The position numbers and the translations under genes are program-made. The notes below the pieces were generated by a model. That model was not told where the DNA came from. It ran no database searches and saw only the letters and a list, made by a program, of their open reading frames with translations. 64,000 nt of DNA from a bacterium (GTDB lineage Bacteria; Zhuqueibacterota; QNDG01; JAGLOF01), in contig JAFGRY010000031.1 in assembly GCA_016934955.1 (NCBI GenBank), positions 1-64,000 of the forward strand. The letters are read 5' to 3'. This document shows, in pieces, positions 17,065 to 26,100 of this stretch (the stretch's first letter is position 1; each line of letters begins with the position of its first letter).

Positions 17065-17832
17065 GTGCAGCAGATTATCTCCCTGCTCCAGGAACTGGGA
17101 TTTTCCCAGTACGAGGCGCAGGCCTACTTCGCTCTCCTTCAGCAGTCCAACGTGACCGGATACGAACTGGCCAAAAATTCCGGCATTCCGGCTTCCAAGA
17201 TATATCCCACGCTCAACAAGCTCGTTGACAAAGACGTCGTTGTCGTGGTGAGCGCCAATCCCAAGAAATACCTTCCAAAACCGCCGGATGAAATCCTCTC
17301 ACGTTTCCGCAACGACTATCTGGGGACCGTCGACTCTCTCAGCGACAAGCTCAACAAGGTCTATTCCGAAGATGCACTGCTGACCAGCCACATCTGGAAT
17401 CTCACCGACTACCCGGTGATCATCGAAAAGCTGAGGGAATTTGTCGATGAAGCCGATGCCACCGTCTATCTTTCCGTCTGGGATGAGGAGCTGGACGCCA
17501 TTTCCGACACCCTTGGGGCAGCCGCGGCCAGGGGAGTCGACATCACCACCGTCCATTTCGGCGCCAAGCGGCTCGGCATCGGCAAAGAGTATCACCACGG
17601 CGGTGAGCATTACATTCGCCTGGAACGGGGAGGACGCAGGATCACCCTGATCATCGATGACGACAGGGTCATACTCGCCCATTTCCGGAACGACGGCAGC
17701 TGTGACGCGGTCTGGACGGCCAACAGCAGCCTGGTGCTCCTGGCAAAAGACTATATCACCCATGACATCTATACCATCCGTATTCACGAGCAGTTCGGTG
17801 AAAAGGCGGAAAAACTGTTTGAGAAAGTGTAA
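17065..17832 (+). CDS. TrmB-family transcriptional regulator
   Basis: 255 residues; GTG start at 17065 with AAGGA nine bases upstream. The N-terminal winged helix (residues 1-70: LLQELGFSQYEAQAYFALL, VTGYELAKNSGIPASKIYPTLNKL) is typical of TrmB; residues 75-105 look coiled-coil; 110-255 are a PLD-like sensor region (VYLSVWDEELDAI, HYIRLERGGRRITLIIDDDRVI). In characterised members this region binds a sugar or metabolite. It is the first gene of a run with citDE, citF, a dehydrogenase and an aminotransferase (22 bp to citDE), so it probably controls this cluster in response to an organic acid or related metabolite; the ligand is not inferable from sequence. Confidence 0.9.
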   Translation: MQQIISLLQELGFSQYEAQAYFALLQQSNVTGYELAKNSGIPASKIYPTLNKLVDKDVVVVVSANPKKYLPKPPDEILSRFRNDYLGTVDSLSDKLNKVYSEDALLTSHIWNLTDYPVIIEKLREFVDEADATVYLSVWDEELDAISDTLGAAAARGVDITTVHFGAKRLGIGKEYHHGGEHYIRLERGGRRITLIIDDDRVILAHFRNDGSCDAVWTANSSLVLLAKDYITHDIYTIRIHEQFGEKAEKLFEKV

Positions 17833-17853
17833 CCATCGTAACGAGAGGAAACC

Positions 17854-19065
17854 ATGAAAAAAACGGCAGCAGCAGGCAACCGGGGAACCGGGGTTCGCTC
17901 GGACTGTTATGTCACACTGGAGCTGAAAAAAAGCGGCGGTCTCGAAATCCGGCTGGAAAGCAAAGTGAAACCGCTTTTCGGCGATTCAATTATCGACCTT
18001 TGCCGGGAGGTGCTGACCTTTTTCGGCATCGAACACGCCACCGTCGATATTGAGGACATGGGCGCGCTTCCCTACATGATCGCCGCCAGACTGGAAGCGG
18101 CGGTCCGCCGGCTCATCGACACCGACCGGCGGTTCATGATGGAGGTGATCCCGCAAAACCGCTATGAAACGAAAAAAGACCGTTACCGGCGCTCCCGGCT
18201 CTACCTGCCCGGAAACACGCCGAAACTGGCGCTCAACGCGGGCATTCACCAGCCGGACGGCATCATTCTCGACCTGGAAGATTCAGTGGCCCCGGACAAG
18301 AAATTCGAGGCGGCGATCATGGTCAGAAACGCGCTCTGCCGCATCGATTTCTACGGCGCCGAACGCATGGTGCGCATCAATCAGCTGCCCGCCGGGCTCG
18401 ATGACCTGGAAGAGGTGATCCCCTGCCATGTCAACCTGATTCTGCTGCCCAAATGCGAATCGGCCGATCAGGTGGTGCAGGTTGACGACCAGATCCAGGC
18501 CGTCAAGAACGCTCACAAACAGGAATACCCTGTCTACATCATGCCGATTATCGAAAGCGCCCTCGGGGTGTTGCGGGCGTTCGAGATCGCTTCCGCCTCC
18601 CCGAATGTTGTCGCGCTTGCCATCGGGCTCGAAGACTACACCGCGGATCTCGGCTGCCCCCGCACGAGAGAGGGCAGGGAATCCTTCTTCGCCCGCAGCA
18701 TGCTGGTGAACGCCGCCCGGGCCGCCGGTATTCAGGCCATCGATTCCGTGTTCTCGGACGTCTCGGACATGGAGGCCCTTAAAAACACGGTGCTGGAATC
18801 CAAATCACTGGGTTTCGACGGCATGGGCTGTATTCATCCCAGGCAGATCAGAGTGATCCATGAGGCGTTCGCACCCGGTCAGGCGGAGCTGTCGAAGGCC
18901 CTCAAGATCGTGGCCGCGTTCAGGGAGGCCGAGGAGAAGGGACTGGGGGTCGTGTCGCTGGGATCGAAAATGATCGATCCGCCAGTGGTCAAGCGGGCGC
19001 TGCGGATCGTGGACATGGCGGAGAAGATGGGTATCGAGATACAAGACGCGGAGAAACAATCATGA
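17854..19065 (+). CDS. citDE: Citrate lyase acyl-carrier (gamma) and citryl-lyase (beta) fusion, CitD-CitE
   Basis: 403 residues; AGAGGAA site before ATG 17854. Residues 1-95 match CitD, the acyl carrier protein: GTGVRSDC contains the Ser that normally takes the phosphoribosyl-dephospho-CoA arm, followed by VKPLFGDSI and DMGALPYMIAARLEAAVRR. Residues 105-395 match CitE, the citryl-ACP lyase TIM barrel (RSRLYLPGNTPKLALNAG, DGIILDLEDSVAPDKK, GLEDYTADLG, GMGCIHPRQI). The subunits are usually separate genes, so this is a natural fusion placing carrier and lyase in one chain. It overlaps citF by 4 bp (ATGA), giving coupled translation. No citC, citX or citG is in the window. Confidence 0.93.
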   Translation: MKKTAAAGNRGTGVRSDCYVTLELKKSGGLEIRLESKVKPLFGDSIIDLCREVLTFFGIEHATVDIEDMGALPYMIAARLEAAVRRLIDTDRRFMMEVIPQNRYETKKDRYRRSRLYLPGNTPKLALNAGIHQPDGIILDLEDSVAPDKKFEAAIMVRNALCRIDFYGAERMVRINQLPAGLDDLEEVIPCHVNLILLPKCESADQVVQVDDQIQAVKNAHKQEYPVYIMPIIESALGVLRAFEIASASPNVVALAIGLEDYTADLGCPRTREGRESFFARSMLVNAARAAGIQAIDSVFSDVSDMEALKNTVLESKSLGFDGMGCIHPRQIRVIHEAFAPGQAELSKALKIVAAFREAEEKGLGVVSLGSKMIDPPVVKRALRIVDMAEKMGIEIQDAEKQS

Positions 19066-20624
19066 ACAATACATTCACCAAGAACGCGGTCGGCAGAATG
19101 ATTCCTGCCGAGATAAACGGCAAACCGGTGATCCCGTTCAAGGGTGTGGGAAAGCACCGGCCCGAAGGCAGAAAAACCGCCCCGATGATCGCCACCTGCG
19201 CCGATTATCCCTCGGACGGGGACAAGCGGGTTGCCGGCCTTAAGGAAGCGCTTGTCAAGGCGGGCATCCAAAACGGCATGACCATTTCCACCCATCACCA
19301 TTTCCGCAACGGCGACCTGGTGGCAAACGAGGTGTTCAGGATCGCCTCGGAACTGGGCATAAGGGACCTGGTCTGGTTCCCTTCCGCATCCTTCCCCTGC
19401 CATGAGCCGATCATCGGTTACATGGAGGACGGCACCATCCACCACATCGAAGGCAGCATGAACGGCCCCCTGGGGCGGTTTACCTCCCGGGGCAAGATGA
19501 AAGGTGTCGGCGTGCTCCGCTCCCACGGGGGGCGGTACCAGGCGGTGCAGGACGGAGACGTGCACATCGACATCGCGGTGATCGCCGCCCCGACAGCAGA
19601 TCCCTTCGGTAACGCCAACGGCGTCACCGGATCCTCGGCCTGCGGCCTGCTCGGGTTCGCCCTTGCCGACTCTCAGTACGCGGACAGGGTGATTGTCGTC
19701 ACCGACAACCTCGTGCCCTTCCCCTGCATCCCCTGGCAGATCCAGGGCAATTACGTTGATTATGTCGTGGAGATGGACCAGATCGGCGTCCCCGAAAAGA
19801 TCGTTTCCGGCACGACGCAGGTCACGAAAAGTCCCGACCGGCTCTACATCGCGGAACTGACCGCGCAATTCTGCGAGGAAGCGGGGCTGATCAGGGAGGG
19901 GTTCTCCTTTCAGGCCGGCGCCGGCGGCACCTCCCTCTCCATCGGCATTTACTTCGCCGAGATCATGCGGAGAAACGGCATAAAGGCCAGGTTCGCCCGG
20001 GGAGGCAGCAACAAGTACCTGGTTGACATGCTGGAAGAGGGACTGGTTGAGTACATTCTCGACGGCCAGACGTTCGACCTCGACGGTGTCAGGTCCATGC
20101 GGGACAATCCCCGGCACGTGAACACCAGCCCCTTCACCAGCTATAACTATCACGGCAAGGGCAACTTCGCGGGTATCGTCGACATTGTTATCCTGGGAGC
20201 GACTGAAGTGGACGTGAACTACAACGCAAACGTGGTCACCCATTCCGACGGGTATCTGCTCCACGGTATCGGCGGCTGGCAGAACTGCCTGTTCAGCAAG
20301 AATGTCATCCTGCCCATCCCCCTCTTCCGCGACCGGGTGCCCGTGATCAGGGATGAGGTGACGACCATCTGCGGTCCCGGGGAGCTGATCGACATTATCG
20401 TCACGGAACGGGGCATCGCCATCAATCCCCGCAGAAAGGACCTGATCGAAAAGATGAAAGGGTCGAAACTGCCGATTAAAACCATCGGGCAGCTCAAGGA
20501 GGAAGCGGAGGCGATCTGCGGCGTGCCGAAACCCGCCGCATTCACCGAAAAGGTCATCGCCGCCGTCAAATGGGTGGACGGCACGGTGATCGATGTGGTC
20601 CGCCAGGTGAGAGAGGACGCATAA
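19062..20624 (+). CDS. citF: Citrate lyase alpha subunit (acyl-ACP:citrate transferase)
   Basis: 520 residues, usual CitF length. The whole chain reads as CitF: FKGVGKHRPEGRK, TISTHHHFRNGD, IEGSMNGPLGRFTSRG, TADPFGNANGVTGSSACG, AGAGGTSLSIGIYF, LDGQTFDLDGVRSMRDNP, GEVDVNYNANV-like segment, VTERGIAINPRR. It exchanges acetyl for citryl on the CitD arm, after which CitE releases oxaloacetate. Cytosolic complex with the upstream fusion protein (start overlaps its stop by 4 bp). The enzyme could instead act on citramalate, since these lyase families are close. Confidence 0.93.
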   Translation: MNNTFTKNAVGRMIPAEINGKPVIPFKGVGKHRPEGRKTAPMIATCADYPSDGDKRVAGLKEALVKAGIQNGMTISTHHHFRNGDLVANEVFRIASELGIRDLVWFPSASFPCHEPIIGYMEDGTIHHIEGSMNGPLGRFTSRGKMKGVGVLRSHGGRYQAVQDGDVHIDIAVIAAPTADPFGNANGVTGSSACGLLGFALADSQYADRVIVVTDNLVPFPCIPWQIQGNYVDYVVEMDQIGVPEKIVSGTTQVTKSPDRLYIAELTAQFCEEAGLIREGFSFQAGAGGTSLSIGIYFAEIMRRNGIKARFARGGSNKYLVDMLEEGLVEYILDGQTFDLDGVRSMRDNPRHVNTSPFTSYNYHGKGNFAGIVDIVILGATEVDVNYNANVVTHSDGYLLHGIGGWQNCLFSKNVILPIPLFRDRVPVIRDEVTTICGPGELIDIIVTERGIAINPRRKDLIEKMKGSKLPIKTIGQLKEEAEAICGVPKPAAFTEKVIAAVKWVDGTVIDVVRQVREDA

Positions 20625-20694
20625 CCGGACAGATATCAATCGTAATACAGAAAAATATTCAGAGATCATTCACCACAGAAAGAGGAGATTATCG

Positions 20695-21879
20695 ATGTCA
20701 AAAAGAACTATCGTGCTCATGCCCGGGGACGGGATCGGGAACGCGGTGCTGCCGGAAGCGGTGCGGGTGCTGGACGCGGTCGGATTCAAAGCCGACTACG
20801 TGCACGCCGACATCGGCTGGGAATTCTGGTGCAGAGAGGGGAATCCCCTGCCCCAGCGCACCATCGACCTGCTGGAAAAGCACAAGATCGGCCTTTTCGG
20901 CGCCATCACCTCCAAGCCAAAATCCGATGCCGCAAAAGAGCTTGCCCCGGAACTGCGGGACAAGGGGTATGTCTACTACAGCCCCATCGTGGCCATGCGC
21001 CAGCATTTCGACCTCCACATCTGCACCCGTCCCTGCCGCACCTTCACGGGCAACCCCCTGAACTTCATTCGCAAAGGGCCGGGCGGGACCATCGAGGAGC
21101 CGGAAGTGGATGTCGTCATTTTCCGCCAGAACACGGAAGGCCTCTACGGCGGCGTGGAGTGGACCAATCCCCCGGATCAGGTGTACGACGCGCTCATGAC
21201 CCACCCGAAAATGAAGAATTTCGCCTGGTGCCCGAAAGAGGAGCTGGCCGTCTCCACCCGCATTTTCACGAAGAAGTACACCACCGCCATTGTCCGGGCG
21301 GCGTTCGAGTACGCGAAGAAATTCGGATACACATCGGTCACCATCTGTGAAAAACCGAATGTGATCAGAGAGACCTCCGGCATGATGCTGGCCATCTGCA
21401 AAGAGGTGCAGAAAGAGTATCCGGGCATCGCTCTCTGGAACACGAACATCGACGCCCAGATGATGTGGCTCACCAAGAATCCGGAAGATTACGGGGTCAT
21501 CGTGGCCGGTAACATGTTCGGTGACATCGTTTCCGACGGATTCGCCGGTCTGGTGGGAGGACTGGGATTCGCCTGCAGCGCCAATGTCGGCGAAAAAGTT
21601 GCGGTGTTCGAACCCACCCACGGCTCCGCTCCCAAATATGCTGAATACGAGATATCCATCGTCAATCCCATCGCCATGATCCTTTCCGCCTGCATGATGC
21701 TCGACCACATCGGCGAATCGGAAAAGGCGGAGCGCATTCGGGGGGCGATCGCCACCGTGATCGCCGACGGCAAGGTCAGAGCCTATGACATGCTCAAGCT
21801 GAAAGGCTCTCCCGATGTGCTGAAGCAGGGTGCCGCCTCCACAACGCAGATGACCGACGCGGTGATCGCCGCGCTGTAA
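20695..21879 (+). CDS. Isocitrate/isopropylmalate-type dehydrogenase
   Basis: 394 residues; AGAGGAG site. Beta-decarboxylating dehydrogenase fold: MPGDGIGNAVLPEAVRVL, substrate loop SPIVAMRQHFDLHICTRPCR, FRQNTEGLYGG, metal ligands in GNMFGDIVSDGFAGLVGGLG, cofactor loop HGSAPKYA. In the substrate loop the Ser is kept, but the Asn of classic isocitrate dehydrogenase (SLNVALRQ) is Ile. In the cofactor loop Lys-Tyr matches the NADP-type enzyme of E. coli (APKYA) rather than the NAD-type Asp-Ile. Isocitrate is the most likely substrate next to citrate lyase, but homoisocitrate, tartrate/malate or another 2-hydroxy-3-carboxylate is possible. Same strand, 70 bp after citF. Confidence 0.88.
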   Translation: MSKRTIVLMPGDGIGNAVLPEAVRVLDAVGFKADYVHADIGWEFWCREGNPLPQRTIDLLEKHKIGLFGAITSKPKSDAAKELAPELRDKGYVYYSPIVAMRQHFDLHICTRPCRTFTGNPLNFIRKGPGGTIEEPEVDVVIFRQNTEGLYGGVEWTNPPDQVYDALMTHPKMKNFAWCPKEELAVSTRIFTKKYTTAIVRAAFEYAKKFGYTSVTICEKPNVIRETSGMMLAICKEVQKEYPGIALWNTNIDAQMMWLTKNPEDYGVIVAGNMFGDIVSDGFAGLVGGLGFACSANVGEKVAVFEPTHGSAPKYAEYEISIVNPIAMILSACMMLDHIGESEKAERIRGAIATVIADGKVRAYDMLKLKGSPDVLKQGAASTTQMTDAVIAAL

Positions 21880-21891
21880 TCTCCATCTAAT

Positions 21892-21926
21892 CATGTGCGA
21901 CGCACCTTCACGGTGCGTCGCACATG
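21892..21926 (+). repeat. Perfect 15-bp inverted repeat between dehydrogenase and aminotransferase
   Basis: CATGTGCGACGCACC (21892-21906), 5-base loop, exact reverse complement (21912-21926). It ends 26 bases before the aminotransferase ATG and would fold as a stable mRNA hairpin upstream of its ribosome site. No T-run. Confidence 0.85.
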
Positions 21927-21952
21927 TGGACATCTCACCGAAAGGGTCCATC

Positions 21953-23068
21953 ATGCACGTAGACATTTTTCAGCTCGAGCGGATCCAGTCGCTCTGGGAA
22001 AACAGCGTTGCCTACAACCTCACGGAAACGGGCATTCACCCCTTTACCCTGAAAGAGCTGCTTCCCGGGGACGAACTGCAGCGGCTGCTCGATCTGCGCC
22101 TCGGTTACGGGCACACAAACGGATCCCCGGCCCTGCGGGACGCGGTAAGCGCCCTCTATACCGGCGCGGACAGAGAGAACATTCTCGTGACCGCCGGTTC
22201 CATCGAAGCGAACTTTATCGCCGTCTGGAGCCTGCTTGAGCCGGGAGATGAACTGGTGCTCATGCTGCCCAACTACATGCAGATCTGGGGCGCGGCCCGC
22301 GCCTTCGGGATCACGGTGAAACCGTTTTACCTGCGGGAGGAATCGGGCTGGCAGTTCGATCCTGATGAGCTGCGCCGGGCACTGACCCCGAAGACAAAAA
22401 TGATCGCAGTCTGCAATCCCGACAACCCCACCGGAGCGGTCATGAGCAGCGGAAACATGGACCTGATCGTGAGGCTGGCCCGGGAGCGGGACATCTGGAT
22501 CTACGCCGACGAGATCTATCGCGGCGCGGAACTTTCGGGCGAAGAGACGCCTTCATTCTACGGACGCTGGGAAAAGACCATGGTGGCCGGCGGGCTCTCA
22601 AAGGCCTACGCGCTGGCGGGTCTGCGCATCGGCTGGCTCGCCGGCCCGAAGCCGGCGATCGAAGCGGCCTGGGCGCACCGGGATTATACAACGATCTCGA
22701 CCGTTATCCTCAGCAACGAGGTCGCGGCCTGGGCGCTGGGTCCAGGAGTGCGGCAGCGGATTCTCCAAAGAAACCGCTCCATACTCGAAACGAATCTCGC
22801 CCTGATCCACGAATGGGCGGCGTCCCAGGGAGATCTTTTTTCCTTTCATGATCCGGCTGCCGGGGGCATGGTCTTCCTGCGGTACGATCTGCCGGTCAAC
22901 TCCACCGCTCTCAGTGAGAAGATCCGCCGGGAAAAGAGCACCTTTATCATTCCGGGCGACTGTTTCGATATGGACGGCTACATCAGGATTGGCATCGGAG
23001 CGGAGACATCATACCTGCGGGCCGGTCTCGAGCGGGTTGCCGCGGTGCTGAATGAGCTTCGCGGCTGA
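21953..23068 (+). CDS. Class I/II pyridoxal-phosphate aminotransferase
   Basis: 371 residues. The ATG at 21953 is chosen because the frame upstream encodes the hairpin at 21892-21926; GAAAGGG lies 8 bases before. Fold type I signatures: GYGHTNGSPALRDAV, TAGSIEANFIAVWSLLEPGD, NPDNPTGAVM, YADEIYRG, Schiff-base Lys in GGLSKAYALAGLRIGW, and a C-terminal RIGIG Arg. The family includes aspartate-, alanine- and branched-chain-type enzymes; specificity cannot be read. As the last gene of the citrate-lyase cluster it may aminate oxaloacetate or 2-oxoglutarate formed by its neighbours. Confidence 0.9.
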   Translation: MHVDIFQLERIQSLWENSVAYNLTETGIHPFTLKELLPGDELQRLLDLRLGYGHTNGSPALRDAVSALYTGADRENILVTAGSIEANFIAVWSLLEPGDELVLMLPNYMQIWGAARAFGITVKPFYLREESGWQFDPDELRRALTPKTKMIAVCNPDNPTGAVMSSGNMDLIVRLARERDIWIYADEIYRGAELSGEETPSFYGRWEKTMVAGGLSKAYALAGLRIGWLAGPKPAIEAAWAHRDYTTISTVILSNEVAAWALGPGVRQRILQRNRSILETNLALIHEWAASQGDLFSFHDPAAGGMVFLRYDLPVNSTALSEKIRREKSTFIIPGDCFDMDGYIRIGIGAETSYLRAGLERVAAVLNELRG

Positions 23069-23084
23069 CCGTCCGCCATGAAAA

Positions 23085-23114
23085 CGGCCGCTGCGAACAA
23101 TCAGGCAGCGGCCG
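23085..23114 (-). terminator. Terminator of the M1-M28 gene (possibly bidirectional)
   Basis: CGGCCGCTGC (23085-23094) and its exact complement GCAGCGGCCG (23105-23114). On the minus strand the stem is followed by TTTTC. It sits between the convergent aminotransferase and peptidase genes. Confidence 0.75.
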
Positions 23115-23144
23115 AATATACCATTCACACTGATCAGTGACGGT

Positions 23145-26100
23145 TCATTTCGTTCCCAGCGTCATGTTCACCGTCATCTCCTTCCCGTCCCGCAGAAAAA
23201 CCACTTCCACGATCTCGCCCGGGTTTTTCGATTTCAGTACATTCGAATACGCCCGCAAATCCCCGATATCCGTTCCGGCGAGCCGGATGATCACATCCCC
23301 CTTCATCAGTCCCGCTCCGGCCGCCGCTGATTCTTCAGACACGGCCCCGATACGCACTCCTGTCCCCTGATAGGCAAAGTCGGGCATGGTGCCGGCGGTG
23401 GCGCCTCCACCGGCGGAAGGCCGGGCCGCGGGTTTCAGCCCGGCATCGGCCGTACTGGTGAAATTCATCGGTTCTTCCCGTTCGATGAGGTATTGCAGCG
23501 TCTCTTTCACGAACACGGCTGTCTTGACCATACCGGCCGCATCGATCTTGTCCGCGGTGTCGCCGGGACGGTGATAGTCGGCATGGGGCCCGGAAAAAAA
23601 CTGGACCGCCGGAACACCGGCTCCGATGAAGGACGCCTGATCACTGGCGGTGATATCCTGGGTCACCAGGTCCGCTTCCACCCCGGTTACATGCCCCACT
23701 CCCATAAAAATGAATTTCCATTCCCGGGCACTGCCGCTGTTAAGCACCAGCAGTTTTTTATCACCGAGCCTGCCTACGGTATCGAGATTGAGCACGCCCA
23801 TAATCTTTTCGGGAGGATAGGGACCGGCATGTTTTACATAGTACTGCGAGCCTCGCAGGCCGCTCTCTTCCCCGGTAAACGCGATGAAGAGGATGGTACG
23901 CAGCGGTCTCCCCGCCTGTGCGGCCTGCCGTGCCAGTTCCAGCATGACCGCCACCCCGCTGGCGTTATCATCGGCACCGGGATGGATCACGCCCTCATCG
24001 CCGCTGTGCACATCGGGCCACCCCCGACCCAGGTGATCGTAATGGGCGCAGACAACCACTGACTGGCCGTCCCAGGCCTCCCTGGTCCCCGGCAGCATGC
24101 CGATAACGTTTTTTACCGTTACCGGGGCTCCCTCCGGTCCTTCGGGCAGCTCGAACGTCTGGAACCAGGAACCGCTGTCACCGGCGGGTTCCAGGCCCGC
24201 TTCGCCGAAAACGCCGGCGATATAGGCCGCCGCTTTTTCGATGCCATCACTGCCGGGGACGCGCCCTTCCATATCGGGTGCGGACAGCCGCCCTACATGG
24301 GCCAGCAGCCGTTCTTCGGAGAACACCGGCTCCAGCATGGCCAGAGCGGTTCCGGCTGGGTACTCCGGTGTGACCCCCGCGGGGATCACGCCGTCAGGTC
24401 CCGGGATCATGGCCGAGAGCGGGGAATTGACCGCCGTCCACTGTCCCGAACCGATATTGGCGGGTTCGTCACCATCGAATACAAGGTAGCTGTATTTGCC
24501 GTAATGCGGCAGCTTCCTTCCCAGCCCGGGCAGGGCTCCGGAAAGGTCTGCGTGCAGCCAGACAGCCACTGTTTTCGGATTGGCCGGATTGGGCACCGCA
24601 ACGGCAAAACTCTTCTCTTCATAGGAGTACTCCCGCTCCGGGAAGGCCACCGCCTCACCGGTAATGGCCGCGCCGTACTCTTCAAGCCCCTTCTCGATCA
24701 CGGAGCGGTGCAGATTCTCCTTTCCGAAGATCCAGACGGCCCGGGTGTCGGCGAGCCGGGGAACGGCTGAATCGAGGGCAACCTCTATCGATTCACGCCT
24801 GCCCGCGGACCAGGATTCCGCGAGAGCTCGATAGCCGTCCAGCAGGGCCTTGTCCGCCTGTGACGGCAGCAGGATCAGAACACTGTCGGCGCCGAATATG
24901 CTGGAGAACGAAGGGGGCACTTCCCGGTAGTGGAGCCGGCGGAACACGTCGAACGAAGGATCGACATCGAGCCGCTGCGGCCGGACGGCCAGGGAGAGTG
25001 CATACCTCTCGCTTTTTGCTGAACTGGAGACCACATGCATGGTCGTGCCGCCGCGGGCGGTAACGGCCACCGGCACATCGAGGGTGTAGGCCGGACCAGG
25101 CTGTATCTGCGAGAGAGTAAACAGGAGCTGATATCCGTCGCCTCTCTTTTTCACCTCCACATCGGACAGTTCCAGTTCCGGAGCACCGGTCCGGTCGATC
25201 CACTGGCTGAAAAACAGTGCCAGGTCGTCACCGGTAACCTGCTCAAAGGCTTCGCGGATATCGGCAAAGCATGCGGCGGTGAAGACATTGTCATGATAGA
25301 ACGTTCTGATGCCCTGCAGAAACAGGGCGTCACCCGTTTTTTGCCTCAGCATGTGGTACATCATCATACTCTTGCCGTACCCGATGGAGGATGAGGCGTC
25401 GTCGGTACGGGAGATAAACGCAGAAAGAGGAAAATCGTTCTCCCCGTTTACATAATCGGTGAATCCCTGGAGAGTGGTGCGGCGGTAGGCTCCACCGGTC
25501 CCCCGCTGTTCCTGAATCAGATGATCGGCCATATAGACCGTGATCCCTTCGCACCAGTTGCCGCCGGAAAAGTCCACATAGACGCTGTTTCCCCAGTAGT
25601 TATGCAGCAGTTCGTGGGGATAGGAGGAATGAAGGATGAACGGGAACCTGATGATCTGGTCGCCGAGGAGCGTGAACGAGGGCATACCGTAGCCGGTCTG
25701 CCAGAAATTTTCCACCAGGGCGAATTTCGAAAAGGGAAAGGGTGCGATCAGTTTCCGGTACATATCCATATACTGCACGGTGGTTTCCAGATACTTGCCG
25801 GCCAGCGGTTCGTCGGGTGTGCGCAGAAATGCCATGACATCGACATCGCCGGTCCTGCGGCTGTACTCGTGGAACTGCGCGGCGATCAGGAAGATCTCCT
25901 CCGCCGGATGCACCTCCCGCCAGCGGGTGATCCGCTCACCCCCGCGTACGGTGTGCAGTGTCCGTTTTCCCTGGCTGACCGCGTCCCAGCCCTCGGGCAG
26001 GTGCACGGTGAGCGTGAACCTGAAAAGGCCGCTGTCCAGTCGCGGCACCCAGCAGGTCGAGCCAGCCAGATAGACGCCCCGTTCCTCGATGAGTCCCGGC

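Noticed and set aside
18879..20669. 596-codon open frame opposite citE/citF
   Set aside because: Fully antisense to the conserved citrate lyase genes; composition is that of a shadow frame.
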